A stretch of DNA of 64,000 nucleotides, taken from assembly GCF_018863235.1 (NCBI RefSeq), contig NZ_JAHKRS010000003.1, positions 62,001-126,000 of the forward strand. The letters run 5' to 3'. The notes beneath the pieces were generated by a model. It was not told where the DNA came from and did not search any database. It worked only from the letters and a program-made list of their open reading frames with translations. Shown piece after piece: positions 28,537 to 37,462 of the stretch. The position numbers and the translations under genes were made by a program. Origin of the DNA: Pseudomaricurvus albidus (GTDB lineage Bacteria; Pseudomonadota; Gammaproteobacteria; Pseudomonadales; Cellvibrionaceae). The stretch's first letter is position 1, and the number at the start of each line of letters is the position of its first letter.

Positions 28537-29580
28537 TCAGGGAGCCGGGTTAGGATTGTGACTATGCACTCGCTCTATGTCTTTCAGCAACTCGTCGCTC
28601 AACACCATATCGCAACTGTCGATGTTGGACTTCAACTGCTCCATGGTGGTCGCACCAATGATATTACTGGTGACAAACTCACGACCGGTAACATAAGCCA
28701 GCGACATTTGAGCGGGATCGAGACCATACTTCCGAGCCAGCCCTACATACTCCTCCACCGCAGCGTCGGTACGCGCACTGGTGTATCGGGTGAAACGGTC
28801 AAACAGGGTAATGCGGGCACCTTCCGGCCGCTGACCATTCATGTACTTGCCGCTCAGGACACCAAAAGCCATTGGCGAGTAGGCCAGCAACCCCATCTGC
28901 TCACGCATGGACACCTCGGCCAGGCCAATCTCGTAGGTGCGGTTCACCAGACTGTAAGGATTCTGAATGGAAACCGGTCGCGGCAGATCAAACTCCTTAG
29001 CCAATGACGCGTAATGCATAGCCCCCCAGGCAGTCTCATTGGACAGGCCTACATGGCGAATTTTGCCTTGCTGCACCAGTTCTGCCAGGGCTTCCAGGGT
29101 TTCCCGGATCTCCACGCCGTCGTCGGTGTCATGGCGATAGTCCATACGGCCAAAGAAATTGGTATTCCGTTCGGGCCAATGCAATTGATAGAGATCGATA
29201 TAATCGGTTTGTAGACGCTGCAGGGATGATTCAATCGCCTGATGGATATGCTCCTTGTTCAGACGCGGGCCTCCGCGCAAATGCTTCACCCCCGGATTGT
29301 TGTCTCCCCGGCCAGCGGCCTTGGTGGCCAGAACAATCTTATCGCGCGTACCACGACTGGCAATCCAGTTGCCAATGTAGGTTTCCGTCAACCCCTGGGT
29401 CTCGGGACGAGGCGGCACCGGGTACATCTCCGCCGTATCAATAAGATTGATCCCCCGCTCCAGCGCGTAATCCATCTGCTCAAACGCGTCAGCTTCACTG
29501 TTTTGCTGTCCCCAGGTCATGGTGCCCAACGCAATGGCACTGACTTTAAGATCGGTTTTACCCAGTGGGCGGTATTCCAT
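28537..29580 (-). CDS. Tas-like aldo-keto reductase
   Basis: A 347-residue aldo-keto reductase. MEYRPLGKTDLKVSAIALGT starts the barrel, the catalytic tetrad residues are in DTAEMYPVPP, KIVLATKAAG and YQLHWPERN, and NIIGATTMEQLKSN binds the cofactor phosphate. The PVPPRPETQG insertion is typical of E. coli Tas. It reduces aldehydes or ketones with NADPH. Substrate is not known. Length is normal. Confidence 0.9.
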   Translation of the reverse strand: MEYRPLGKTDLKVSAIALGTMTWGQQNSEADAFEQMDYALERGINLIDTAEMYPVPPRPETQGLTETYIGNWIASRGTRDKIVLATKAAGRGDNNPGVKHLRGGPRLNKEHIHQAIESSLQRLQTDYIDLYQLHWPERNTNFFGRMDYRHDTDDGVEIRETLEALAELVQQGKIRHVGLSNETAWGAMHYASLAKEFDLPRPVSIQNPYSLVNRTYEIGLAEVSMREQMGLLAYSPMAFGVLSGKYMNGQRPEGARITLFDRFTRYTSARTDAAVEEYVGLARKYGLDPAQMSLAYVTGREFVTSNIIGATTMEQLKSNIDSCDMVLSDELLKDIERVHSHNPNPAP

Positions 29581-29621
29581 AACTAAACTCCTCTAAGCGG
29601 GATCGGGTCGGTGCGAGGTGA

Positions 29622-30512
29622 CTATTCAAGGATTTCCCAGATTTCCTCGCCCATAATCCAGTGTTTTTCGTGGTGTTTCTTGGCTTTCCCGTCATGCACC
29701 AGTTTTTGCAGGTGTGACCAAAGGGCAATATGGGTTCCCTTGATCAAGTCTCCTTCCACCTCCGGATAGACCAGAGGCGCCAGCTCCTCGACCGTGCCTT
29801 TCTTTTGTGATCTGAGCACATCCAGGGCTTTGTTTTCTCGAGTCAAACGATGATCATAGAGTTCCTGAAACACCTTGTCCGGGTTTGACAACAAGTGGCC
29901 GTGGGCAGGTGCCAACAGCTGAATACCGGTCCCCTGAAGCTTTTTCAAAGACTCCAGATACTCCCACATGGTGCCGCCGTGAGGTGGAATAATCACCACC
30001 GTGGCACCCTGCATAATATGATCGCCAGCAAACAGCATCTGCTCCTGTTCCAGCAAAAAGCAGACATGGCGCTTGAGGTGTCCGGGCGTGTAGATCGCCT
30101 TGATCTGGTAATCGCCGGCATCAATAACCTCACCGTCCTCAACATCCCGCTCAGGGGTGAATGTCGTGTCCAGGTGCTCCAGTTCCGAATTGACGGTTAA
30201 ACCAATCATCTCAGCCCCGGTGGCATCGGCCAGAGGCTTGCCAGCCGGAGAGTGGTCCTCGTGCCCGTGCGTAGCCAGAATCCGGTCAATCTTGCCGTCG
30301 GTGGCCTTGAGAATCGCATCAATGTGAGCCTGATCGTTCGGACCAGGATCGATCACGGTAAAACGATCAGTACCAACAAGATAAGTGTTGGTGCCCGGCC
30401 CCGTGAAAGAGCTGGGGTTGTTGGCCGTGATGCGTTTAACCAGCGGGGACAGAACAACAGGCTCATCGTAAATCAAATCAAAATGAACCAGGGTGGTGTG
30501 TATATCAGCCAT
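29622..30512 (-). CDS. MBL-fold metallohydrolase (LACTB2-like)
   Basis: A 296-residue protein. THGHEDHS is the metal-binding HxHxDH motif, with GPGTNTYLVG at the start of the fold and TPGHLKRHVCF for later ligands. The C-terminal 70 residues form a winged-helix of the LACTB2 type. I chose ATG 30512 because AGGA stands 7 bp upstream; an open frame extends to 30626. Mitochondrial LACTB2 is an endoribonuclease, while others are hydrolases, so the activity here is open. Confidence 0.88.
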   Translation of the reverse strand: MADIHTTLVHFDLIYDEPVVLSPLVKRITANNPSSFTGPGTNTYLVGTDRFTVIDPGPNDQAHIDAILKATDGKIDRILATHGHEDHSPAGKPLADATGAEMIGLTVNSELEHLDTTFTPERDVEDGEVIDAGDYQIKAIYTPGHLKRHVCFLLEQEQMLFAGDHIMQGATVVIIPPHGGTMWEYLESLKKLQGTGIQLLAPAHGHLLSNPDKVFQELYDHRLTRENKALDVLRSQKKGTVEELAPLVYPEVEGDLIKGTHIALWSHLQKLVHDGKAKKHHEKHWIMGEEIWEILE

Positions 30513-30633
30513 AGTAATTCCTGCGTCGGGCTCCCCACTCATCGGGAACCGGTAGATACACAAGGCTAACAACTTCCGGGGAGTAAGGGAAAGCCGAAAT
30601 AGAAAAATGGCAGAATCGACAGACAAACAAACA

Positions 30634-30662
30634 AAAACGGCCGGAAATACCGGCCGTTTTTT
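30634..30662. terminator. Bidirectional Rho-independent terminator after fabV
   Basis: AAAAACGGCCGG and CCGGCCGTTTTT close over a short AATA-type loop. It has a T-run in both directions. It is 36 bp after the fabV stop. Confidence 0.85.
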
Positions 30663-30697
30663 ATCCTGTCAAACAAGCTGACCGCTGTCGGGTCAAC

Positions 30698-31885
30698 TTA
30701 TTTGAAGTTGGCTTCTACCATTGGATCGGTATCGGCTTCGTAATCGATGCCGTCCCAACCAAAGCCAAACAGCTTCAGGAACTCCTCGCTATAACCTTTG
30801 TAGTCGGTCAATTCAAACAGGTTTTCCTCTGTCACCTGTGGCCACAGAGCTTCAATTTTAGCCTGAGTCTCAGGACGCAGCTCCAGATTATCCATACGAT
30901 AGCGGTTCTGGTCATCCAGTCGTGGTGAGTCTGTGTACAGCCCTTCGGTGAACAGGCGGTACAGTTGCTCGATACAACCTTCGTGAGTCCCCTCTTCCTT
31001 CATCACCTTGTACACCAGAGAAATGTACAGCGGCATAATGGGAATCGCAGAGCTGGACTGAGTTACCAGCGCTTTCAATACGGATACATTGGCCTTGCCA
31101 TTGACTGAGGCCAGCTGCTCGTTGATGGCCTTGGCCGCACGATCCAGGTCTTCCTTGGCTTTACCAATGGTTGCGTGACCGTAGATTGGCCAGGTCAGCT
31201 TTTCGCCCAGATAGGTGTAGGCAACGGTATTGCACTTGTCGGCCAGCAAGTCCGCTTGTTTAAGGGCATCAATCCACAATTCCCAGTCTTCGCCACCCAT
31301 CACTTTCACCGTTGAAGCGATTTCTTCTTCGGTCGCCGGCTCGACGGTGATGTCCGTAATGGTCAGCGTGTCGGTGTTGAGATTTTTTGCGGTATAGCCT
31401 TCGTTAATCGGCTTCAGGACACTGGTGTAAACCTCACCGGTTTTCGGATCCTGACGGCGTGGAGCACCCAGACTGTAAACAATCAGATCCACCTTACCCA
31501 TGTTTTCTTTCAGCAGGGCTATGGCTTTTTCCTTGCACTCGTCAGAAAAGGCATCGCCATTGATGCTTTCGGCATACAGGCCTTCGGCCTTGGCGGCTTT
31601 TTCAAACGCGACAGTATTGTAGTAACCCGCAGAAGCTGTACGTCTTTCAGTCGGTGGCTTTTCGAAGCACACACCCAAAGTATTGGCACCACCGCCAAAA
31701 GCCGCGGTAATACGTGAAGCCAGACCATAGCCATTGGAACAACCAATCACCAATACATTCTTTGGTGCATCGGCGATGGCACCCTGATCCTTGATATATT
31801 CAATCTGCTCCTGAACGTGGGCTGCGCAGCCTTCCGGATGAGCCGTTGTACAAATAAAACCACGAACTTTGGGTTTAATAATCAT
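30698..31885 (-). CDS. fabV: Enoyl-[ACP] reductase FabV
   Basis: A 395-residue protein of exact FabV length. GCSNGYGLASRI near residue 48 is the NAD-binding loop. The active-site Y235 and K244 fit Y-x8-K as in IYGHATIGKAK. It starts with MIIKPKVRGFICTTAHP, the family opening. It reduces the trans-2-enoyl bond in fatty acid synthesis and is insensitive to triclosan. No fabI is in the window. A -10 sequence TATAAT lies upstream at 32004-32009. A strong terminator follows, so it is monocistronic. Confidence 0.97.
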   Translation of the reverse strand: MIIKPKVRGFICTTAHPEGCAAHVQEQIEYIKDQGAIADAPKNVLVIGCSNGYGLASRITAAFGGGANTLGVCFEKPPTERRTASAGYYNTVAFEKAAKAEGLYAESINGDAFSDECKEKAIALLKENMGKVDLIVYSLGAPRRQDPKTGEVYTSVLKPINEGYTAKNLNTDTLTITDITVEPATEEEIASTVKVMGGEDWELWIDALKQADLLADKCNTVAYTYLGEKLTWPIYGHATIGKAKEDLDRAAKAINEQLASVNGKANVSVLKALVTQSSSAIPIMPLYISLVYKVMKEEGTHEGCIEQLYRLFTEGLYTDSPRLDDQNRYRMDNLELRPETQAKIEALWPQVTEENLFELTDYKGYSEEFLKLFGFGWDGIDYEADTDPMVEANFK

Positions 31886-32003
31886 GTTTCCATCCCGTAA
31901 GAATGATTGCTGAAAAAACGGGCAAATAGGGTCTTCCCCTGCCTCGATTTATAAGTATTTGTAATCCTGGTAGCGGGACATTTTACAGCCCTGACGATTG
32001 GCT

Positions 32004-32009
32004 ATTATA
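32004..32009 (-). promoter_or_regulatory. Candidate fabV -10 box
   Basis: TATAAT on the minus strand, 119 bp upstream of fabV, with a TG two bases earlier in GTGACTATAAT. The -35 at 17 bp is poor. Confidence 0.45.
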
Positions 32010-32085
32010 GTCACCCGCGCCTGAGAAAACAGTGATTTCCCTCCCGAGCAAACAACTAACTGTCTGATTTTCCGGCCGAGCTGGC

Positions 32086-32091
32086 TATAAT
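32086..32091 (+). promoter_or_regulatory. Candidate miaE -10 box
   Basis: GGCTATAATGCC carries TATAAT 36 bp before the miaE start. No convincing -35 is found at 16-18 bp. Confidence 0.5.
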
Positions 32092-32127
32092 GCCTGCCCA
32101 ACACCCAGCAACACTCAGGCTTTACCC

Positions 32128-32700
32128 ATGTTCACACTGCGTTACGACACCCCCGCCGAATGGACTCAAATCGTCATTGCCGATATGGATACCTTTCTGA
32201 TTGATCACGCTGCCGCCGAGAAGAAAGCCTCGGGCATGGCCATTTCAATGCTGTCTCACTATCCGGATCGCACAAAACTGGTCAAAGCCATGATCGACCT
32301 TTCCATTGAAGAAATGACCCACTTTCGCGAAGTGGTGAAAATCATGACAGAGCGGGGCCTGCAACTGGGGTCTGATACAAAAGACCCCTATGTCAACGAA
32401 TTCCGGAAGGTCATGCGCAAAGGCAGCGACCTGTACTTTCTTGATCGTTTATTGACCGCCGGCATTATCGAAGCCCGTGGCTGTGAACGCTTTGGTCTGG
32501 TGGGTGAAGCCCTACCCGCCGGCAAACTGCAGGACTTTTATCGCGCGATTGCCAAATCCGAGGCCAAACACAATCGTCTGTTTGTAGACCTTGCTGCTGA
32601 GTACTTTCCTCAAAGCGATATCGAACAGCGCATGGATGAACTGCTGAACATTGAAGCAGAGATCATCAAAGCCCTGCCTCTGCGCGCAGCCTTGCATTAA
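32128..32700 (+). CDS. miaE: tRNA-(ms2io6A)-hydroxylase MiaE
   Basis: A 190-residue four-helix carboxylate-bridged diiron protein. E62xxH65 lies in EEMTHF, E115 in IIEARG and E145xxH148 in SEAKHNR, the expected diiron ligands. It hydroxylates 2-methylthio-isopentenyl-A37 of tRNAs reading UNN codons using O2. Its presence implies miaA and miaB elsewhere. It precedes a GT2-like gene by 17 bp on the same strand. Confidence 0.96.
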   Translation: MFTLRYDTPAEWTQIVIADMDTFLIDHAAAEKKASGMAISMLSHYPDRTKLVKAMIDLSIEEMTHFREVVKIMTERGLQLGSDTKDPYVNEFRKVMRKGSDLYFLDRLLTAGIIEARGCERFGLVGEALPAGKLQDFYRAIAKSEAKHNRLFVDLAAEYFPQSDIEQRMDELLNIEAEIIKALPLRAALH

Positions 32701-32717
32701 TTGTTTAGTGCCTTCTG

Positions 32718-33905
32718 ATGAGCGCTGTTGAAAAGTACCTGTCCCAGCATGCCGAACCGGAACTTTCGGAGCTGGCTGGCTGGCCGCAGGAACTGCGCTA
32801 CGATCACTGCCTGGTAATCCCCGCGTACGACGAATCACCGGAGTTTTTCCAGAAACTGCTGGCTAGCCCCCTCTCTCAACAGCGTCCACTGTTGATCCTT
32901 GTGGTGAATCGCCCGGATCACATTGCAGACTGTCCGGCCAACGTTGCCCTGCTGGAATCCGTTGCCGAAAGCCTGCCCAATGTCTGGCGCAGTGAAAGCA
33001 GCCGTGAAGACGGCAGTGGTGCCTTGTCACTCTACGACAACGATCGATGGGGTGTTCTGTGTGTCGATCGACACACTACAGCCATTCCGAAAAAACAGGG
33101 CGTGGGTTTAGCTCGCAAACTGGGCTGTGATTTGGCCGCCCGGCTGATTGCCAATGGCGCGGTACACTCGCCGTGGATCCACAGCACCGACGCTGACGCC
33201 TGCTTACCTGCAGATTATTTCGATGCTGCGCAAACGCTACTGGACACAAGTGCAGCAGCCACCTACAACTTTGAGCATCAACGTGGCGACAACATTACCG
33301 CACAGGCGACCGAAGCCTACGAGCGCACTTTGCACCACTATGTGATGGGCCTTAAACACGCCGGCTCACCCTATGCCCATCACACCATCGGCAGCATTCT
33401 GGTGATTAACCACAAACACTATTGTCAGGCACGGGGATTTCCCAAACGCTCCGGAGGAGAAGACTTTTACCTGCTGAACAAGTTGGCGAAACTGGGAACC
33501 ATAGAACATGTATCCTGCCGTATTACACTGCAACCCCGCCTGTCTCATCGAGTACCGTTTGGCACGGGACCGGCAACGATAAAAATCCAGCACCAGATTG
33601 AAAACGGACAACCCTTACTGAGTTACGACCCAGCCATTTTTGATCATCTGAAAACCTGCATTGACACATTTGAAGACGCGATTGAACACAACCAGCCACT
33701 GGAACAGGCACTGCAAACCCTGCCAGAGCTCAGTCAAAACGCTTTACAGAGCCTGGAGTTTTTACAGTGTATTAATCACCTGCAAAAAAATCCCGACCCC
33801 GCCTGGAAGAAGAGACATTTTCATCACTGGCTGGATGCATTTCGCACGTTAAAATTTTTGCGGTTTCTTCAGGCCGAACGCTTTCCCCCCATCCCCATGA
33901 CATAA
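32718..33905 (+). CDS. GT2-like protein of unknown function
   Basis: A 395-residue protein. VIPAYDESPEFF near residue 36 is the opening strand of a GT-A glycosyltransferase. HSTDADACLPADYF near 160 resembles a metal-binding DxD with downstream acceptor loop. RSGGEDFYLLNKLAKLG matches the ED acceptor-binding motif of family 2. The last 100 residues are helical and have no match I recognise. It has no signal peptide or membrane helix. It lies 17 bp after miaE and is likely cotranscribed. I infer a soluble glycosyltransferase, substrate unknown. Confidence 0.7.
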   Translation: MSAVEKYLSQHAEPELSELAGWPQELRYDHCLVIPAYDESPEFFQKLLASPLSQQRPLLILVVNRPDHIADCPANVALLESVAESLPNVWRSESSREDGSGALSLYDNDRWGVLCVDRHTTAIPKKQGVGLARKLGCDLAARLIANGAVHSPWIHSTDADACLPADYFDAAQTLLDTSAAATYNFEHQRGDNITAQATEAYERTLHHYVMGLKHAGSPYAHHTIGSILVINHKHYCQARGFPKRSGGEDFYLLNKLAKLGTIEHVSCRITLQPRLSHRVPFGTGPATIKIQHQIENGQPLLSYDPAIFDHLKTCIDTFEDAIEHNQPLEQALQTLPELSQNALQSLEFLQCINHLQKNPDPAWKKRHFHHWLDAFRTLKFLRFLQAERFPPIPMT

Positions 33906-33940
33906 ATCTCTGGTGCGATTTGAGGCCAGGGCCTGGTGCA

Positions 33941-35629
33941 TTAAATGTTATCGCTCTCCTGATCGCATACCGCGGTTGCCCGCGCCGCCACCAGATCAAT
34001 TTGCGGATCAAAACTGTCCGGGCTGGCGGCCTTCCACCAGTGTGCGTAATGAGTACCGCAGGCATCTTCGATTAAACTGTTTTCCGGCAGGAATTTGTAA
34101 ATTCGGTCAAACACTTTAGAGTCTGTGGCACCCAGCCGATGCACCAAATGATGCGGCTGCAAATCCCGCGGATGCTCAAGCCCTGCCGCACCGACAATAT
34201 CCGCAAGAGCGCTGAGCGTTTTGCGATGAAAGCGCGCCGCCCGCTCCCCCTGCACGTCCACCACCAAACCCCGCTGACGACCGGCATCCTGAGTCGCGAT
34301 GCCGGTTGGGCAAGTCCCCAGATGACAGCGCTGTGACTGAATGCAACCAATGGAAAACATAAACGCCCGGGCCGCATTACACCAGTCGGCCCCCAGCGCC
34401 AGATTGCGAGCCAGTCCCGCCGCAGAGAACACCTTGCCACTGGCCGCCAGACGCACCTTGCTGCGCAATCCGGTACCAACAAGAGCATTGCGCACAGTAA
34501 TCAAGCCCTCGGTCAGAGGCATACCCACATAATCTGACAACTCCATGGGTGCCGCACCTGTGCCGCCCTCACCCCCATCCACCACGATGTAATCCAGATA
34601 AATACCGGTTTTGATCATGGCTTTCATGATCGCCAACACTTCGTGAATTTGTCCTACACACAATTTAATACCCACCGGCTTGCCACCGGACAGCTCTCGC
34701 AGACGGGCCGCAAACTCCACCAGTTCTACCGGTGTCGAAAACGCCGAGTGCCCACGCGGCGAAATACAATCCTCGTGTACCGGAATCTTTCTGACTTCAG
34801 CAATTTCCGCTGTCACCTTAGCCGCAGGCAACATACCACCATGACCGGGCTTGGCCCCCTGACTGAGTTTGATTTCGGTCATCTTGACTACGTCCTGCGA
34901 AGCCGATTCCCGAAACAATTCGCCATCAAAGCGCCCTTTGCTGTCCCGACAACCGAAGTAACCCGAACCAATTTCCCACACCAGATCGCCACCGTGTTTC
35001 AAGTGGTAGGGACTGATACCTCCTTCGCCGGTGTCGTGATAAAAATTGCCCAGCCTGGCACCCCTGTTCAAAGCCGAAATCGCATTGGCCGACAAGGAGC
35101 CGAAGCTCATGGCCGAGATATTTAAAATGGACGCACTGTAGGGCTGACTGGTTTGCTCGTTACCCACATCCACCCGAGGTTCTTCCTCCGGCTTTTCCGC
35201 CGGCATAATGGAATGTGCGAGCCACTGATATTCACCGGAATCAGTGTCACGCTTGGTACCAAACGGCTCGGTATCCGGCAGCCCTCTGGCTCGGGCGTAC
35301 ACCAGATCCCGGGCATCCTGACTGAAAGGCTTGCCCTCAAGATCTCCCTCCACAATGTAGGCTCGCAGATAGGGTCGCAAGTCATAAAACAGCCAGCGAA
35401 TGCGGGCAGCAATGGGATAATTACGGGTAAGGGTCCACTTTTCCTGATAGTGGTCATACACCCCCAACAGAAACAGCGGAAAAAAAATCAGCACACCGAT
35501 CCACCACCAACCGCTGACGGTCAACACAAGAGCCAAACACGCGACCGACAGCAACAGCGATAAAATCCACAGACTGTAGCGTTTGAATTCAACGTTTAAG
35601 GAAAACCCCGAATGGGAAAGCGTTGGCAT
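33941..35629 (-). CDS. Membrane-anchored FMN-binding glutamate-synthase-like protein
   Basis: A 562-residue protein. Two hydrophobic helices near the N-terminus precede the alpha-subunit-like domain. FMN- and Fe-S-related segments are GARLGNFYHDTGEGGISPYH, GAKPGHGGMLPAAKV, EDCISPRGHSAF and VDGGEGGTGAAPM. The cysteine cluster CIQSQRCHLGTCPTG matches the 3Fe-4S site of glutamate synthase. It lacks the N-terminal amidotransferase domain. I chose ATG 35629 with AGGAG 8 bp upstream. Related proteins are also annotated as archaeal-type glutamate synthase or FMN dehydrogenase. The electron donor and product are not known. Confidence 0.88.
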   Translation of the reverse strand: MPTLSHSGFSLNVEFKRYSLWILSLLLSVACLALVLTVSGWWWIGVLIFFPLFLLGVYDHYQEKWTLTRNYPIAARIRWLFYDLRPYLRAYIVEGDLEGKPFSQDARDLVYARARGLPDTEPFGTKRDTDSGEYQWLAHSIMPAEKPEEEPRVDVGNEQTSQPYSASILNISAMSFGSLSANAISALNRGARLGNFYHDTGEGGISPYHLKHGGDLVWEIGSGYFGCRDSKGRFDGELFRESASQDVVKMTEIKLSQGAKPGHGGMLPAAKVTAEIAEVRKIPVHEDCISPRGHSAFSTPVELVEFAARLRELSGGKPVGIKLCVGQIHEVLAIMKAMIKTGIYLDYIVVDGGEGGTGAAPMELSDYVGMPLTEGLITVRNALVGTGLRSKVRLAASGKVFSAAGLARNLALGADWCNAARAFMFSIGCIQSQRCHLGTCPTGIATQDAGRQRGLVVDVQGERAARFHRKTLSALADIVGAAGLEHPRDLQPHHLVHRLGATDSKVFDRIYKFLPENSLIEDACGTHYAHWWKAASPDSFDPQIDLVAARATAVCDQESDNI

Positions 35630-35718
35630 ACCCTCTGCTCCTGTGAACAAGTAGCTTCCCTCAAGATTGGTCGCTAAGTGGCGTTTTTACAAGGCGGGAG
35701 CAAAATGACAGGCCGGAA

Positions 35719-35745
35719 ACAAAAAGAGCCTGCAATGCAGGCTCT
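35719..35745 (-). terminator. Terminator after aceF
   Basis: On the minus strand AGAGCCTGC, a 3-base loop and GCAGGCTCT are followed by TTTTTG. It begins 28 bp after the aceF stop. Confidence 0.85.
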
Positions 35746-35772
35746 CAAGAGGAGGATCGAAGCGACTGCCAA

Positions 35773-37440
35773 TCAGAGCAGCAACTTACGAATATCACTC
35801 AACACAGAGACCATGTACGTGAAGAAACGTCCACAGTCGGCACCGTTGATCGCCCGGTGATCGTAAGACACACTCAATGGCAACATGTTGCGCGGAACAA
35901 ATTCAGAACCATTCCACACCGGTTTGACCTGCGCTTTGGATACGCCCATGATGGCCACCTCCGGCGCATTCACAATGGGTGTGAAGCCGTTGCCGCCAAT
36001 GGAACCCAGACTGGAGATGGTAAAACACCCACCCTGCATATCCCTTGGCATCAGCTTTCCGGCGCGAGCCTTGGCTGCCAGCTCGGCGGATTCTGCGGCC
36101 AGCTCCCACAAGCCTTTCTTGTCCACGTCACGAATCACCGGCACCATCAACCCCATGGGAGTATCAACGGCCACGCCAATGTGGATGTAGTTTTTCTTCA
36201 CCACGTGCTCGCCATCAGCGTGCAGGGACACGTTAAATGATGGCTCGGCTTCGAGAGCGGCAGCCGCAGCTTTGAGCAGGAACGGTAAAGGTGTTAATTT
36301 CACCCCGCGTTTTTCCGCTTCGGCTTTCATGGATTTACGGAAGTCTTCCAGCTCGGTGATATCGGCATCATCGAACTGAGTGACATGCGGGACATTCAGC
36401 CAGGAGCGGCACATATTGTCACGAGTGAGCTTGGCAATCTTGCTCATCTTGACCATTTCAATGTCGCCAAACTGGGCGAAGTCCACTTCCGGAATGGCCG
36501 GAATGCCGCTGCCACTGGACACCCTGCCGCTGCCGACATCTTCCAGCACCTGCTTCACATAGCTGCGCACGTCGTCGTTAGTAAAACGGCCTCGTGGCCC
36601 GGAGGGCTTCAACTTGTTCAGATCTACACCCAGTTGACGCGCCAGCTTGCGCACCGAGGGGCCTGCGTAAACACTGGCGCCACCGGTCACCTCATCCGCG
36701 GACTGTGTCTGCGCCGCTGGCAGTGATTCTTTGGCAGCGGGTTGAGACTTTGGCTCAGGCGCTTTTTGGGGCGTCTCAGACGCTTCCCCGGCAGCCGGTG
36801 CAGTCGCTTGCGGCTCTTTCTTCGTTTCAGATGAGGCTGAGGCACCCGCCACTTCCAGCAACACCAGCGCATCGCCTTCGGATACCTTATCGCCTTCTTT
36901 CAGCTTGATTTCCAAAACCTTACCCGCGGAGGGCGAGGGAATTTCCATGGACGCCTTGTCACTTTCCAGCACGACGAGAGAGTCACCTTCACCCACTTCG
37001 TCGCCCACAGCCACGCACACCTCAATGCACTCGACGCTGTCACTGCCACCCAGATCGGGAACCGGCACCAGCTGTTCGGAGGAGGCCCCGGAGTCAGCAG
37101 CTTCTGCCGGTTCTTCAGCTACAGTTTCCTGCTCCGCTTCAGTAGGTTTCTCTTCAGTTTTAGCTTCACTCTCCGAAGTTGCTTCAGCGTCATCACCGTC
37201 GATTTCCAATTCAAGAATCGCATCACCCTCACTGAGGGCATCGCCTTCTTTGACTTTCAGAGAAACCACCTTGCCGCCTTTCGGCGAGGGAATCTCCATC
37301 GACGCCTTGTCGGATTCCAATACCACCAGAGATTGCTCTGCCTCGATCACCTGACCGGGCTCGACACACACCTCAATCACATCAACCTTGTCCGCACCGC
37401 CGAGGTCCGGAACAGGAATAATTTCAATAGCCACACTCAC
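35773..37440 (-). CDS. aceF: Pyruvate dehydrogenase E2 (dihydrolipoyl acetyltransferase)
   Basis: A 555-residue protein. It has two lipoyl domains with lipoyl lysines at 45 and 162 (both in ESDKASMEIPSP), an Ala/Pro/Glu-rich linker, a peripheral subunit-binding domain (VRKLARQLGVDLNKLKPSG, about residues 260-300) and the catalytic domain. The active-site stretch is YDHRAINGAD, with Asn where E. coli has Asp; Azotobacter vinelandii E2p also uses Asn, so this is not a defect. It transfers acetyl from E1 to CoA. It lies 22 bp after aceE in one operon; lpd is not in the window. Confidence 0.97.
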   Translation of the reverse strand: MSVAIEIIPVPDLGGADKVDVIEVCVEPGQVIEAEQSLVVLESDKASMEIPSPKGGKVVSLKVKEGDALSEGDAILELEIDGDDAEATSESEAKTEEKPTEAEQETVAEEPAEAADSGASSEQLVPVPDLGGSDSVECIEVCVAVGDEVGEGDSLVVLESDKASMEIPSPSAGKVLEIKLKEGDKVSEGDALVLLEVAGASASSETKKEPQATAPAAGEASETPQKAPEPKSQPAAKESLPAAQTQSADEVTGGASVYAGPSVRKLARQLGVDLNKLKPSGPRGRFTNDDVRSYVKQVLEDVGSGRVSSGSGIPAIPEVDFAQFGDIEMVKMSKIAKLTRDNMCRSWLNVPHVTQFDDADITELEDFRKSMKAEAEKRGVKLTPLPFLLKAAAAALEAEPSFNVSLHADGEHVVKKNYIHIGVAVDTPMGLMVPVIRDVDKKGLWELAAESAELAAKARAGKLMPRDMQGGCFTISSLGSIGGNGFTPIVNAPEVAIMGVSKAQVKPVWNGSEFVPRNMLPLSVSYDHRAINGADCGRFFTYMVSVLSDIRKLLL

Positions 37441-37462
37441 TCCTTATCCTTAACGGTTCGGT

